Assembly: GCF_000346465.2 (NCBI RefSeq)
Contig: NC_034012.1
Location: forward strand, 10,276,294-10,340,293
Length of the DNA stretch: 64,000 nucleotides
DNA from: Prunus persica
Taxonomy: Eukaryota; Streptophyta; Magnoliopsida; Rosales; Rosaceae
Direction: 5' to 3'
A model generated the notes under the pieces. That model was not told where the DNA came from. It was given only the letters and a program-made list of their open reading frames with translations, and did no database searches. How positions within the stretch are numbered: position 1 is the stretch's first letter; each line of letters opens with the position of its first letter. Both the position numbers and the translations under genes were made by a program. Positions 25,056-38,182 of the stretch are shown here, piece by piece.

Positions 25056-27280
25056 GATCAAACTGAACTTTCTTGGATTTGTATGAGATTGGGAGATAAT
25101 ATTTAATTGAGAGATGAAAGGATATTATTGATAATTTTTTTTAGGAGTATGAGGCATGTTTTGGGTTCAAGCTATCTTATAAGGGTTTGAAAACCAGAGA
25201 GACAGAGTTCATGCCCTTGTGGTTTTCACGTGGGAAGTAGCCCTACCCCTACTTCTCTACAATTTTAAAATGTTATCTTTTATGACTATTGAGTATTAGT
25301 TTACTAATCTTTTTTTTTTTCTTCATATGTAATATAATATGCATAAATTCCCTTTCTGCAGTTTTTTTTTTTTTTTTTTTAACTTTACCATTACTAGAGC
25401 TTTTCTTGCTTGATTCTCAAGAAGGACAGCCCAAGTACTTTGCTTTTAGTATATATCTCTACTGTCACTTGAGTCAAAATTCATGTACGACGTGTTTTCT
25501 AATTAATTTGTTATGATAAATTGGCCGACAACTTAGTTACAGTAAGACTTGAATCTAAATTTTATCTGTTTCTTAATCTATGCGAATGTTACTTGAGTTT
25601 CCTAGTCAATATTAGTGTGAATTTATTTTAGCAAACAGGTTATCAGTTTAATTACAAAAGATTTTTTTTATCAAAAGAAATTCAAATTTGAGACCTCTTT
25701 AACATTGAAAAAGAAAATGATCACGAGAACAAGAATTAGTTGGTTTGTCATTACAAAAGACTTAGAACCTAAAGTCTTTCCCTTTCTCATCCTATATTGT
25801 AAAGGTAATCGAGTATTCTAAATTTAGGAAATTTCGATGATACTATAAGATACAATTATTTGTTACAGTATTTCATTTATACCAAGATTGAATAAGAATC
25901 GAGAAAACCTTATTATTAAATTTGAATTCTTTCTCTCAAAACTTTTTCTATTCAAATGGAGCCTAATATTCTTGAGTAAATAATTCATGAGCGGCATGGT
26001 TAATTGTGAGTCTATTATGGCAGATGCATGGTGGGTGGGCTACCATTATAGTTTGACCATCGAGCATTGGTCAACATATCAATGTCTTTCTTTGTTGAAG
26101 TGTAGAAATTAAAAAGTATTTAACTACAACGTGGAAAATGAAGCAAGTTGTTTGTGCTGAAAAAGGAGAAAAATGTCTTAATTACAATATTGCTTCTAAT
26201 TCAAGGAAATCATATCGAGTTTGAAAGAACAAAATGGCCGTCTTTGGAACGAGCTGGATTTGACCATCAACCACAATTTGCAAATACAAGGTGAAGAAAG
26301 AAAAAGAAAGACATGAGGATGTTGAAATTTAGGAGACATGAAAATATTGTAGACAGTTGCATTAAGCCATTACACATCTGAAGAAAGAAAAGGAATTGGG
26401 CCATATTCGTTCCTTTTTTGTTTCATAATTTAATTTTCTCAATTTTTTTTTTTTTTGCCACGGTGATTTTCATGGCATTACGATCAATCTGACCCTACAC
26501 ATGGATAGTTTATTATAATATTATATTAGAATGCGAGCATTCAATCTAGAACAAAACAACAATAAATAAAGAGATCCAAAATCATTTAAACTACCCCAAA
26601 ACTGTGGGATACTCTCAACATACACTTAACTAGTTAGTAACATAAAGATCAACTGTACCCATATAAAATATAGGGCCCTTGATAAGGAGATTTCGCTTCA
26701 CTATATTTGGAGCGGGATACTCGATATGTCGTCCATATTATTGATACCATGTCGATATAGAGATCGATGTCATCATACTACCGTAGTACCACGTGGCCAT
26801 ATACTATTGTAGTATATTCATTCTATAATTTATATCCTCGATATGAGTTGTCAATATTGATGTCTTCTCGATATGTTGTCGAATACTCTGTTCAAAGCTG
26901 AGCCCCGTTGTACATACATAGCACGCAAAATGCAAATAAAAGACTTTAATATAGCTATTGCAAGCTGTTCGAGTTGGTGATGGCCATTGTTGTGTTGAAA
27001 TCAAATGCTTAACATGTGTCTTCTAATTTTTGGTGCTTCTCCCTTATAGATTGGATAGGCATAAGTACTGTACTTAAGAGGCTCTCCACAGCTTCTGGAG
27101 TCACGTGGTTGGACTTGAATTAACCCCAAAATGTGAGACAGTTTGATGGGTTCGTCTTGAAATCTAGCGTCGTCTGTGAAAATGCCGAGACCCCTGCAAC
27201 TGGATTATTGTGAGCTAATCAACTGTTTTGAGTTTTGACCAATGCATGCATGTTTGCTAATTCATTGTCCTTTGATTGGA

Positions 27281-27740
27281 CTTGTTTGATTCATAAAATG
27301 AATTTGAGGGTAAATTATTTCTCATGTCATTTCTCAAGGAATTGGAAATGAAAGTTTTCTTTCTCATGTTTGGTAATTATGAGAAAGTAACTAGGAGAAA
27401 CCATTTTATTTCCTTCCCTATGTTTGTTTTGAGTGTGAATGGAAAACAAAATTTATATAAATTTTCAATTATACCCATACTAAATTAAATAAAAAAGAAT
27501 GCATTTAATAATATATTGTAATTCTAAGTTGTTAATGGGGACAAAATGGTCATGAAAAATGTGTATTTAATGTTGGCTCATTTTCCCAAACTTTCTCATG
27601 GTGAGGGAAAACAAAACTCAAGTTGAGAGGATGGCTTCACTTTCTCCCTTACTTTTCCATGGACCAAGCAACGATTTCTCATGTCTAGACTTACCAAACA
27701 TATGAAAAAACAATTCATTTTCCATAAACCAAACAGAGCT
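27281..27740. mobile_element. Possible diverged MITE with loose terminal inverted repeats
   Basis: The left end TTGTTTGATTCATAAAATGA and the reverse complement of the right end, CTGTTTGGTTTATGGAAAAT, align with scattered mismatches. Further in, TCTCATGTTTGGTAATTATG on the left pairs with CATATGTTTGGTAAGTCTAG from the right. The internal sequence shows no ORF. The boundaries and any target-site duplication are not clear, so the call is tentative. Confidence 0.35.
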
Positions 27741-29439
27741 ATATTCTTTGAGTAGGGTCACTTTTGATTGACCCTTAAGCCCATATGGGATATTTGCAAG
27801 TAATTGATTTGAGACGTTATCATAACCTACAACATCCACTTGCAAAAGCCCCTATTGCATCAGATAAAGTCTGTCAGATAGTCTAATAAAAGAACATTTC
27901 TCTTATCATAATAAGGATAAAACTTTAAATTTATTTTTATCGATGAATTATATATAATATTAAAATTCCAAACATCCAATTCAAAACTAATCAATAATAA
28001 ATAGATAAACAAACAAGTGGATTAACATCAATCGTAGATTTTAATCATGATTTATACACCAGAGCTCAAAAACTGGAGACATAAGGTTTACCACCATCAT
28101 CCGATTGAAACCTAACTTCCAATCATCGATCTATGGTCAACTATACAAAGAAGTTTGACAATCTACACCAAAAGAAAAACGAGTAAAGTCTTATTTAGAC
28201 CAAACTCAATGATTCAGCCAAGAGAAAAAAAAAATTATATCGCAACCAAATTAAATGCTCCCTCTTTGTATAAGTTTTATCTATGTGATTCTGTCGTTTG
28301 GAGGGTTACACAATCTTCCCCACTTATCTTAATCTATATTATTATATATGCATTTTGGTGGTTGGGAACTCTCTATGCATGCACCGGACGTAATGTGATG
28401 TTTAGCCCCGGGCCTTCTCTGATACCAGAAGATTAGGGTTTCAAGTGTCATATTTAATGGCCTGCGACTTATGTTACTCATTCAATGTCTTGAGGGTCGT
28501 TTAATTCCCTGATCATAATAAGTGCATGAACTTAGGACAGCCGTCACGCCACGCCACGCTACGCCACGACACGACAGTGTTTTGACCCACCATCGCAACC
28601 CAGCCACCAGTTTCGACTTTGTTTCTATCTTTTCTTTTGGTCCCTACTGTTTGTCTTTTTTTCCTTCTCTGTTTTGGGTGTGGAGGGCTGTTTTTAGGTA
28701 AATCTTATGTCGGATATGCGAGCGCCACATTTTGAGTCCCATTGTTGACGGTAGAAATGCTAATTCGAATTAATGTTGTGATTATTCTATCATTTGTATA
28801 AGCATGAAACCTGTTTTGCTACTTTCCTTTACTGATTTTTTGAGGTAACATACTCCTTTCGTTTTGATGATGAAGCTTCGTGTCGATTGGAAGACAGCTT
28901 GTAAATAATTAAGCAGGATATGTTTCCGCAAAACTCTGATTTTATTTTTAAAATGGAAGGCCTTGCAACATCTTAGGGAACATAAGACGTAGGTTTTGTC
29001 ATTGAGCTCAGTGCCCTTATGAATCCTTAAGGTTCGCGGCGGTATTATGTTTCCGTTTTGGGACGAGATGGCATTGGAGATGAACCATCCATGACTTGAT
29101 GAAAACGACAAGGAGATTGATAATTGTAATGAATTCAGGCAGCAACAATGTAGTAATGTAAAGAAGGAAAAAACCCTTTATTCAACTGTACAGCTAGTTG
29201 ATATAAATCCTTTGTTCACATATTCTGACCATTAACCCTAGCAAATCTGATCCAATTGTTTTAGCTTCTAATCCAAATACTTCTGGTTTCATAATTTTTC
29301 TTCCATTATCGCAATCTAATCAAAGTTAGAAGGAATGTTTAAGTTTTAGACATTTATCGCAATCTTATCATTTTGGTATTCGTCCTTTTTCTTTGAGAGA
29401 TTTCTGCTTGATTCTTTGTTTCTTTTGTGGCAACGGCAT

Positions 29440-29645
29440 TGGCAAAGGACCCACTAGTGATTCACACAAAAAATAAATAATAAAAAATAAAAAATAAAAA
29501 AAGACCGACTAATGTAGTGGTTTGGAGCAATTGCTCTCTCAGGAAAAGTCCTGAATTCAAGTCCTAATATTCAATTAGTATGTGAGAGTTTAGTATGTCA
29601 TCGCCCCTCTCAATAAGAAAGACTTCAGAAGAAAAAAAACATTGA
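29440..29645 (+). mobile_element. SINE, same family as 40756-40894
   Basis: The core GTGGTTTGGAGCAATTGCTC, then CTGAATTCAAGTCCTAATATTC (B-box-like) and CAATAAGAAAGACTTC plus an A tail, matches the well-bounded SINE at 40756-40894. The 5' start CAAAGGACCCACTAGT (29442 on) is separated from the core by about 45 bases of A-rich sequence, so either a second insertion split it or a second partial copy lies in front. Confidence 0.5.
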
Positions 29646-30881
29646 AGACAAATAATCAAACATAGGGTGTTTGAAAGAGTGGATTCATACTTTGGTGAGG
29701 GAATACAATGACCGTTTATGGAAGAAAGAAAATATGAAGAGAATGGGTGGGATTATAATCTTGGGGTGTGAGAAGAATGTTATATATTAGCAAGTGGGCA
29801 AAATCCTATAGTTTGAGAAGTTTTCCACTTTAATCTCAAGTGCACCGAGTACATAAGAAAGTCTCTTTCACGTCTTTAGTTGGTTCAAAACATGAGACTT
29901 TGCCCACGTAAATTTGGGCTTTAGGCGAATTTGAAATGTCGTTTTCGATACGTTCTCACAAAGTTAACGCACTTGAAATGTCAAAAATACCCATGCTCAA
30001 GACAAGCTGTAGTGCTACCAGGTCAGAATTGAAATTCTGTTCAATTTTAACAGAATCATTGATTGGGACCAAAATTGCAAAACTAAGCATATTACAAGAT
30101 TAAAATTGCTAAAATTGAAACAGACCAAAGTGAAAATTGCTCAAATAACACGTACCAAAACTGTAATGTAGCCTAAATAATAGTGTATGGGGAAAGATGA
30201 TGATGATTTTTTCAGAATTTGATGAGGTATAGGGTGTTTGGGAAAATTGGATAGGGGCCGGTGGTAGTAGTAGAAGCACTCATGAGTAAAAAAAGAAATG
30301 TAAAAAGTAAAACGACATAAACACCATAAACAGTCGAAAATGAATGCGAATGATTATATTTGGACCCCAATTGGAACAAGAATGCTATGCACTTGAACAG
30401 AGTCAAGTGCTTCAAGCCCAAATGGATGGCTTTTGTTAAATTTTCTGACCAGCTTTCAGTCTTAGAAATTTTTTCAACAACCAACAAGTCGATCTAAGCA
30501 ATTAGCACATATAATATTGCCGAAGAATTCAACAGATGGATGTAAACAAGAAAAAGAAAAAGCACAAAATAAGTATGGAATTGATGGATGCTAAAGATGA
30601 GAAGAAATATAAGAAAATTAACACTTGCTTACATTTCCACCTTTCAGTAAAGGACATAAGCTGTTCCTGCCACATCGAACAACACTCTAAGCCATGAAAA
30701 TTATATTAAAACACCGAGTCTTTTCCACAAAAACATCTCCTAACCAATCCCAAACTAAACATTCCATCAATAGGATATAACCCAAGCAGCAGCAGCAACA
30801 GCATATTACTATTAATTAAGAACAAAACCAACCATCAAACCTTTTATAGATTTTGATACTTGATTCTTCTGTCAAAATATA

Positions 30882-33040
30882 CTAACTACCAGGCGGAGCC
30901 CCTCCATCCTCCTGAACGTTCACCAGCTCATATTCAACTAAAGACAGATTGTTATCCTCCTTGACTACAAAATTTGCAGGTTCAGTAACCTCAATACGGC
31001 CCCATTTATCAACTGCTAGCCTCATAGATCCTTTGAACATGTCAATCCTTGCATTGCGGAGAATAACAGTTGTACCAGGCTTCAACAAGTCAACTGAGCA
31101 AACAACATAGAAATAAAAGATATAGTAAAGTAGAATAATCATCTTAGTAAAACACATAAATCAAAAAACTGTGAAGCTACAGTTGGTTGTATAATACCTT
31201 CCAAGCAAAATTTTGTAATAAACATAACTAGAATACTTATACATGTTGGCATCATAATCTTATAAGAGAACTTGAATAGGAGTGAAATTCATTTCCATAG
31301 CCATTTTCAACAGACAAAGCAAAACCTTATGAACATTAATACATTGGTTTCAAGAAACAACGTTAGGCGGATTAATCATAGCATCAATATAAGCTTACAT
31401 TGAGGCAGATTGTTCAAAAGTTAAAACATAATGTTACATCAAGATGATCAAATGTCAGACTCTAACTCAACAGGAGCTACCTATGTGAAGTGCAACAGAA
31501 GAATTGCTCAACTAGACTTAAAGCCAAATTTCCTCGACTATCCTGATAAAGTTGAGCAACTTATGTAAGCCAATATATTGCTCATTTTCTGTAGTAAAGA
31601 GTTCTACTCAAATCATGTCCTAAGATCCAAAAATATCACATCTATATCATCCTCAATAGACTAAACATTCTACAGAGGTCCCATCCCAAACAAGCACTTA
31701 TTAGATGCCAGACCATTGTAATATTTTTCATATTACAAAGTACTATTAACTAAATTTCACAAGTTTTGGATGAAGTATTAGTACTTAATTCCTATCATCT
31801 AGCTGCAAACTCAATCCAAACTTGACTCTGCCAGCCTTTTAAAGAAAGGCTTCAATGCCCCAATTCTTCCTATTTTTTCTTCTAAATTTTATACTTGCAA
31901 CACGCTGCTTATTGTACCAATATATATCAAGTCCGCCATAATATCTATTGATCATAAAGCTATTTCTTTCATTTCAGATTTCTTTGCATAGTTAAAAGAT
32001 TTAACAAAAACACCGCAAACAGATAGTAAAATAGTTATATATTTATATAAAAGAGATAGTACTAATAACGAAAAAGATGTCTTGATTAATCCAAGTATTG
32101 GAGACAATGGCACTCAACAGCACCAAGCCTACTACAAACAGAGTTTAAACAACAGAAAACTATACAAATCACAAAGCTTGTGGTTCCAATCAATCTCTTA
32201 AGAACTTCACCAAATACCAGCAAAAAGAATAAGTAATGTGTAACTTTTGACTTTTCTTTGATAAAACCAAAGATCTCTTAATGGCATAACTAATAAGCAG
32301 ATTTTTACCAGTGGCATAGACATTTGTTCCAGGTTTTTTTGCGGCCAAGATCAACAAATTTACTGCATTGTCTCAATATTTTGAAAAGGCAAACAGAGAG
32401 AAAATACATAACAAAATGTCCATTTCAGAAACGAGACCTTATTTAGATGGCTAAATCAAGCCAAAAAAACTGGAAGAAGACCAAAACAAAAAATTTACTA
32501 AACGTGCAGTGAATACAATGCCCACAAGCCTACTAAAACCATTGTCTCTAATTCATTTGAGTTTCCCTTTCTCGTTTGAATCCTATCCATTTTGTCAGCA
32601 ACCAACACAAATACAAACAAATCAGTAAAAGATAAACATAATACACATGGATTTATTATTAAACCAAATGGCCAAATAAAGTCAATTTATCACAATCCAA
32701 ACACAAAAAATCCCATCATTTCCTCGATTTTCCAGGCAACCAAACAAACAGGAAAATAAGAAAAGCCAATACCTTGATCATTCCTAGCAGTGAAGAGAAT
32801 AGTCCCAGTCTCGTCCCCAATGAGGCACTCAGAGATTCGGGTCTGGCGGAGGTGCTGAGAGACCGATCGGCCCTTTTGCAAGACAGGGTTGGAGGTGAGG
32901 ACCTTAGCGACGAGGGTGTGTCCACTGGTCTCCGGCTTGAGGAGCTCGACCTTGGTGAAGACGGGCTTCCTGAGACCTGGCTTGGCATTGCTCTGCTGGG
33001 GTTGCTGAGACGGTGCCGTTTTGTTGGTGACCGTCGACAT
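30882..33040 (-). CDS. OB-fold nucleic-acid-binding protein (At4g28440-like)
   Basis: Two exons, 33040-32773 and 31093-30882, join as RNDQ-VDLLKPG across a 1679-base GT-AG intron to give 159 residues. After a Gln/Thr-rich start (MSTVTNKTAPSQQPQQ) the protein reads KPVFTKVELLKPETSGHTL, RQTRISECLIGDETGTILF and DMFKGSMRLAVDKWGRIEV, closely matching the small plant OB-fold family of At4g28440 and resembling SOSS-B/hSSB single-strand DNA-binding proteins. The end EYELVNVQEDGGAPPGS is family-like. Single-stranded nucleic-acid binding is inferred from fold; the cellular role is not established. A CT-repeat tract lies 77-113 bases before the ATG. Confidence 0.85.
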
Positions 33041-33116
33041 GGCTTCTAAGTTCAAAACCCTAAAAGCTAACCCTAAAATCGAAATCTTCGGCAAATGGAT
33101 TTTCTTTCTATTCTGA

Positions 33117-33153
<37 letters not shown>
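33117..33153. repeat. (CT)n microsatellite in 5' region of OB-fold gene
   Basis: A 37-base CT tract on the plus strand reads as GA on the coding strand of the minus-strand OB-fold gene and sits in its probable 5' UTR or core promoter. GA/CT tracts at this position are common in plant genes and may bind BPC/GAGA-type factors; that is inference. Confidence 0.85.
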
Positions 33154-33155
<2 letters not shown>

Positions 33156-34963
33156 CGATTCTCGCTCGCTCGCTTTCTGTGTTAGCGTTTTTGGTGCGCT
33201 TTTATTTAGTTTAATGGACTTGACGCTACGTATATGCCATTTCATTACTACTTTAGCACCTTATTCTTCACTCAGTTGTGACTTCTACGCTACCACTTCC
33301 TTTGGGCCTCTCTAGTATTTGGAGCCCAAAGACAAGTGTGTCTCATTGCACCATGTTGATCAAGAATTGACCTCCACACCCAAACCTACATTTTAACTAA
33401 ATTCATTTTTAATATTGAAAAATATATATACAAACAAGGTCCGCGGTAGTAAACCTACATTTACCTGTGCTCCTCACCAAGACGAAAGGTTCAAGCCCCA
33501 TGATATCTGTGTGTGAATTTTCCTCCTTTTTTTTCCTAACTTTTACAAAAAACATACTAATAGGAGCAAAGCCGCGGTTCCTTCCAAGGTTCAGCATGCG
33601 CCTTTGAGGATTATATATGACTTAATGAGACCTTACGACCCCAAGGTGCTAGAAGTTTGTTTCTGAGAGCATGTCAATCACTAGAATCTCTCCTTCAATA
33701 ACAATATGAATAACATTTTCGTGCCTAACCCATCATGAAGATTAATAAAGCAATTGACGTTTAGCTTATAGAAGGTTTTTTGTGCCTGAGATTTACGTGT
33801 TAACATGTCGATATGGGTATGAATAGAGCGAGTGAGAAATTAAAACAGGACTTTGAATGCACGAGTAAACGTTCTTAACTTCTTACGAAAAGAAAGCCAA
33901 CCATTGATGAGCCCTGATTGTCCACTTAACAGACCTCAGCGTAGCTGGCCTTTTACTGGCCTGAGGAGACCAACGACCATTTTTTGAACCTTTGTTGAGG
34001 CCAAGAAGGTACTCACTCTCTCTCTCTCCCTCTCTCTCTCGGGAAGGCTAACGATGGTTTGGCCTCTCCTTATTTTTAAACTTTTTGAAGGGTTTTTGGA
34101 CCTCTTTAATACAACAAAGGCAGCCCACTTATTTTTGCTGCCTACAGCTGATTTTCTCCATTTGCAGATTTGTAAGCCTCTCTTAGGAGATGTGAAAAAA
34201 AAGGAAGAGTAGCAGCTCACTCACACATTTGGAAGAGATGTGAAAAGGAGATAATTTGATTGCCTGCCACTTGATTCAAATACATCAATTTGGTTTATTT
34301 TACCAACAATGCTTGAGTTCAGGTATAAGTTTACAGACAAGCATATATCACAATTTCTTCAAATGGGAACAAACTAGTACATGGAAACATGTCTTGTTTC
34401 CCTTTTTTTTTAAAGCCAGAAGTCAATACCCAGTTCCATAGGTTTTTTTACTTCATGCCTTTAATAAAGCCTGTCTTGTGGGCAGAAAAAGGTCAACCTT
34501 GATAGCCTGTCCATTTTCTTTTGCAACAATAATTTACCAAAAGGAACACCAAATAAATATTTTAACACGAAATTAAATGAAAGAATGAAGCTATTTGGAT
34601 TGATGACCAAAACAAAGAAATTTTCATATCGTATGGCCTTACCATTTCTCACCCCTAGCACAGAAGACTAAAGGGTTTAGGGCCTGCATTTCTCACCCCT
34701 ACCCTAAGACGAAAGCGTCAAGAAAATGGGAAAGAAATGTAACAGGCCGTGTCATTAGATGTTTTGAGCTCTTAAAATGTGTTAGTATAAGAGATCGATT
34801 CACTTCATTGTATACAAAAAGAAAACCTTTTTGACGATTAAATTTATGATTCGTCTCACTAATGACCTAACAGTACGAATTAATAACTAGCATACAAAAA
34901 AAAATTGGTCACAAAGAATTAATTGTTCATAACTGCATACCAACAAAATCGGCAGAAGTACCT

Positions 34964-35536
34964 ACCTGTAGTAGGGGTGGGCATCGGGACCGGAAAACCG
35001 GAACACCGAACCGAACCGGTGAAAAAAAACCGGTTGACCAAAAAAGTCAACAAACCGGACCGGAACCGGACCGAACCGGTTCCGGTTCTGGTTTTACATC
35101 TCTCCGCACCGCACCGGACCGAACCGGACCGGTCATATATTTTATATTTATAGTTTTACAAAATTTTAAAATCTAATGCCATTTTTTAACTTCTATAATC
35201 ACTAATTTTCCAAGTTCAACTTCAAAAAATTTCTAAATGTATGAATTGAATTATTTGTTTATTTTTAAGCTAAAAAAATAAGTTATTTATTATAATTTTT
35301 TTATTAAAAAAATTAAAAATTTTTTTTTTAAAAAAAAAAAATTAAAAAAATAATAAATTAATAATCCGGTTCAAAACCGGAACCGGTCAGAACGGGACCG
35401 GAACCGGTTAGAACCGAACCGGCCGGTTTTTGAAATTTTTTTTGTCTAAACCGGACCGAACCGAACCGGTTAAATAATACCGGTTTCGGTTCCGGTTTGA
35501 GGTGAGAACCGGACCGCGCCCACCCCTAACCTGTAG
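34964..35536. mobile_element. Non-autonomous hAT element with 8-bp target-site duplication
   Basis: The element spans 34972-35528 (557 bases). It starts TAGGGGTGGGC and ends with the exact inverted copy GCCCACCCCTA, and is flanked on both sides by the perfect 8-base repeat ACCTGTAG (34964-34971 and 35529-35536). Eight-base duplications mark the hAT superfamily. It encodes no transposase. Both subterminal regions (about 190 bases left, 170 right) are packed with ACCGG/CCGGTT hexamer variants, while the centre is very AT-rich. Such subterminal repeats are usually transposase-binding sites. Confidence 0.85.
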
Positions 35537-36110
35537 GGCCGAGGCCATTGATTTTTCACTCTACAGCCGTAGGAGAATGGATGGGGTTGGGGATTGATAC
35601 AGAAAACGTTTAAGTTGGATGATGCATGCATTTCGCATTTCCACACTCTATCTCCAACAACCACAGCCTCAAAGTTCAAACCAGTAAAAATTTTGAACAA
35701 TTTCAAAATTCAAACCAAACAGACAAACGTGGGGCCGTAAGAATTGAAAAAAGGCACGTGTATCTCAGGCAGAAGGTCACAAAAGATTGGGCAGCAAATG
35801 TCATCGCTGGCAATGCGTTGATGCGCACTGCCCCACAAATAAAATAAAATAAAGAAAGAAAGCATCCTAAGATGCCGACTTCACACCGTAGTCAGTGGGC
35901 ACGGCACGATAAATGTGAGAGAAAGATGCCCTTTCGTTGGCCTGCAAAGAAACTCAACTACTCTTCTATTGAAAAAAACCCCCATCTCTTGCATAGCCCC
36001 TGAACCCTCTCACAAGATCTGAAGATCTTACTTTGGGAACTTGAAGGAGGAAGAAACCTTTTTCCTTTTCTCAAGTTATGCGTGTGTTCGTGCTTGTTTG
36101 AAAGACATCT

Positions 36111-36419
36111 GTGGCGGATGAGATGGTGGATCTTTGGTCAGAATCTTCCTCCTCAGGTGATGAAGCATTGAAAATCCCTAGTTTAGAGGAGGAATCAGAA
36201 GTTATGGATTCATGGAAAATTTCCGAGGACAAGGCATGTGATATTGGAGTTTCAATCTTTGGAATGGGTGGCATCGGTAAAGTTACTCTTCATTGTCCAG
36301 GATGCAGAAGAGAGCTGGGAGTTGTTCTGCAACGAGGAACTCTAATAGTTTTCTTCGAGCATCAGCAGGAAATACAAGTTTTAGAAAAGATTGCTAATCT
36401 TCAGGTTAGAAGAAAATAA
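36111..36419 (+). CDS. Hypothetical short ORF with P-loop-like motif
   Basis: The ORF encodes 102 residues: an acidic, serine-rich start (LWSESSSSGDEALKIPSLEEESEV) followed by VSIFGMGGIGKVTL, which resembles the P-loop of NB-ARC resistance proteins (GMGGxGKTTL) with the first Thr replaced by Val, then CPGCRRELGVVLQRGTLIVF. Nothing after it matches an NB-ARC domain. I do not recognise the protein. It may be the first exon of a gene (a GT follows CTTCAG at 36403), a degraded chimera, or chance. The preceding 150 bases look like a plausible 5' UTR. Confidence 0.3.
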   Translation: MADEMVDLWSESSSSGDEALKIPSLEEESEVMDSWKISEDKACDIGVSIFGMGGIGKVTLHCPGCRRELGVVLQRGTLIVFFEHQQEIQVLEKIANLQVRRK

Positions 36420-38182
36420 CAAGTGCTTAGCTCAGTTTCTAATACAAGTGTTAAGTACAAATCCATAAATTATGCTTACTGTTAATAGAGTGGAAGACAA
36501 AGACAACACTGCTATTATAGTATAAATTCTTTGGTCATACAACATAAATTCTAATAGAGATGGAGACATAACATTCAACATTTGCATTTTATTGGTGTAC
36601 CAGTTAATTTTCAATGGTGTATGATTTGTGGTGATATTTGTTGATTACTTTTTCCAATTTAGATCTTCAATTGTTTTGTACCACCATTTCTTCATTTTAA
36701 AGACCTTTAAGAATCTTGTACACTGGGGACGAGAGCACAAAGATTGAGTAACTCAGCATGACATGATTCAAGGCACCTTCTTGCAGATTTAGGGCTTGCA
36801 AGTGATCATCTTCTAAGGGACTGAACCACCAATTCTTGATGCAAAAACCTTTTTTTGGCTTAATTCCATAATATGAGCATTTTATATGCACCTGTTAACA
36901 TTTTCATTATCTTCCTTATTGTTTCTCTGGAAACCAAATGAATTTGTTCAGTGCGATTAAGCCTAGCTCTGTGATGCATCTAGGACCACTTGGATTTATG
37001 CCATGTTTTGGCTCAGGGCTGTATCAAATGTACCTAGAATGCAAATTGTAACGAACATGGTGATTTAGCCCATGAGAAAACAGAAAATACTTTTTCCCTT
37101 TATTTTGGTATATCCACCATAACATATACTTGGTTTATGATACTGAAGCAACATAAAATGAATGTGCACTGTGAACTTAGCACACATAAGCATAATATAC
37201 TTATAGCAGCTATTTTGCACCTAAGTTGCCTCCACCGTTGCGATCAATGATCACATTTGTTTATGCTAAAAGGGCATGTGAAGAGCACGATGATAAGTTC
37301 TAAACCAACCTATCGGCTTATGCCACGTGGAAATGCGAACCTTTTTTAAAGGAAAATAAGAAATTAATGCAGGCCGGTTTGGTTTGGTTAAACTGTCTGA
37401 GCCGGCCTGATTTAGTTTTACTACCGAAATTCAGAAAAAAATGAAATTGGACCAAACCGGCTTGATAGGTCCGGTTCGGCCAGTTTGACTGCTTTTTCAG
37501 TGCAAATGTCTAGATGAGAGTGATCTTAGCACTAGGAGATGTAAATGTTGGACTCATTAGGTTTAACACTTCAATTTGAAAAGTCTCTTTGTGGAATCTC
37601 CTTTGTTCCCTTGTTCCTTCCCATTTTGGTTCAAAACAGTCAAGATAAGTTAAGATGGGACTCTTTGACTATAAATCTAGGAGCCTATGAGATAGGGCTA
37701 ATAGGGCAAAACAGGATAGTCATGCAGGCGAAAATTTGATTCTGCTAAATGTTGCGTTGCCTCCTCTGGAATAAAAACCAGAAGGAAACAAATGATGCAT
37801 ACACTGATACAGATCGGGAAGAGATTACGTAAATCCAAACCATCTCACGCGAATGACGCATGAATTGAAGCTAGCCCAGTGAACTAGAGAAAATTAATGC
37901 AGTTCATAGTTAGAATACATTGTTCCTCAGGGGTAAAAGATTTCCATTCCAAGAAAAAGCTACCTTATAGTTTTCAATATTTTGCAGTATGCACTTCTGC
38001 TAAAAGATTTCCCTTCCAACAAAGCTTTCTCAAGTATTTTATTCAATCATTTTTTTCCATCTTCACAATCAAAGAAATCAAAGCTGAAGCATGCAGAAGG
38101 CATTTGTAACACCAGGGACAATGAGCAATGAGGGAGCTAGATGCAAGAAGCCTTCCTTCAGCCTTCCTGAAATTGATTACCC

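Larger units (their letters stand above)
25056..30881. other. Gene-poor intergenic region
   Basis: The left end is the HD-Zip promoter. Across the remaining 5.5 kb I see no convincing coding exon on either strand. Contents recognised are a diffuse fold-back element (27281-27740) and a SINE (29440-29645). The rest is AT-rich with T-runs at 25308-25320 and 25362-25380. Confidence 0.5.
33154..38182. other. Intergenic region with an hAT element and one doubtful ORF
   Basis: Apart from the hAT-type element at 34972-35528 and the weak ORF at 36111-36419 I see no gene. Around 37365-37490 there is another patch rich in CCGGTTTGG/ACCAAACCGG that resembles the interior of the hAT element without recognisable ends. 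Confidence 0.45.

Noticed and set aside
35281..35360. A/T homopolymer stretch in the hAT element as a separate repeat
   Set aside because: It is the AT-rich core of the bounded element, not an independent feature.
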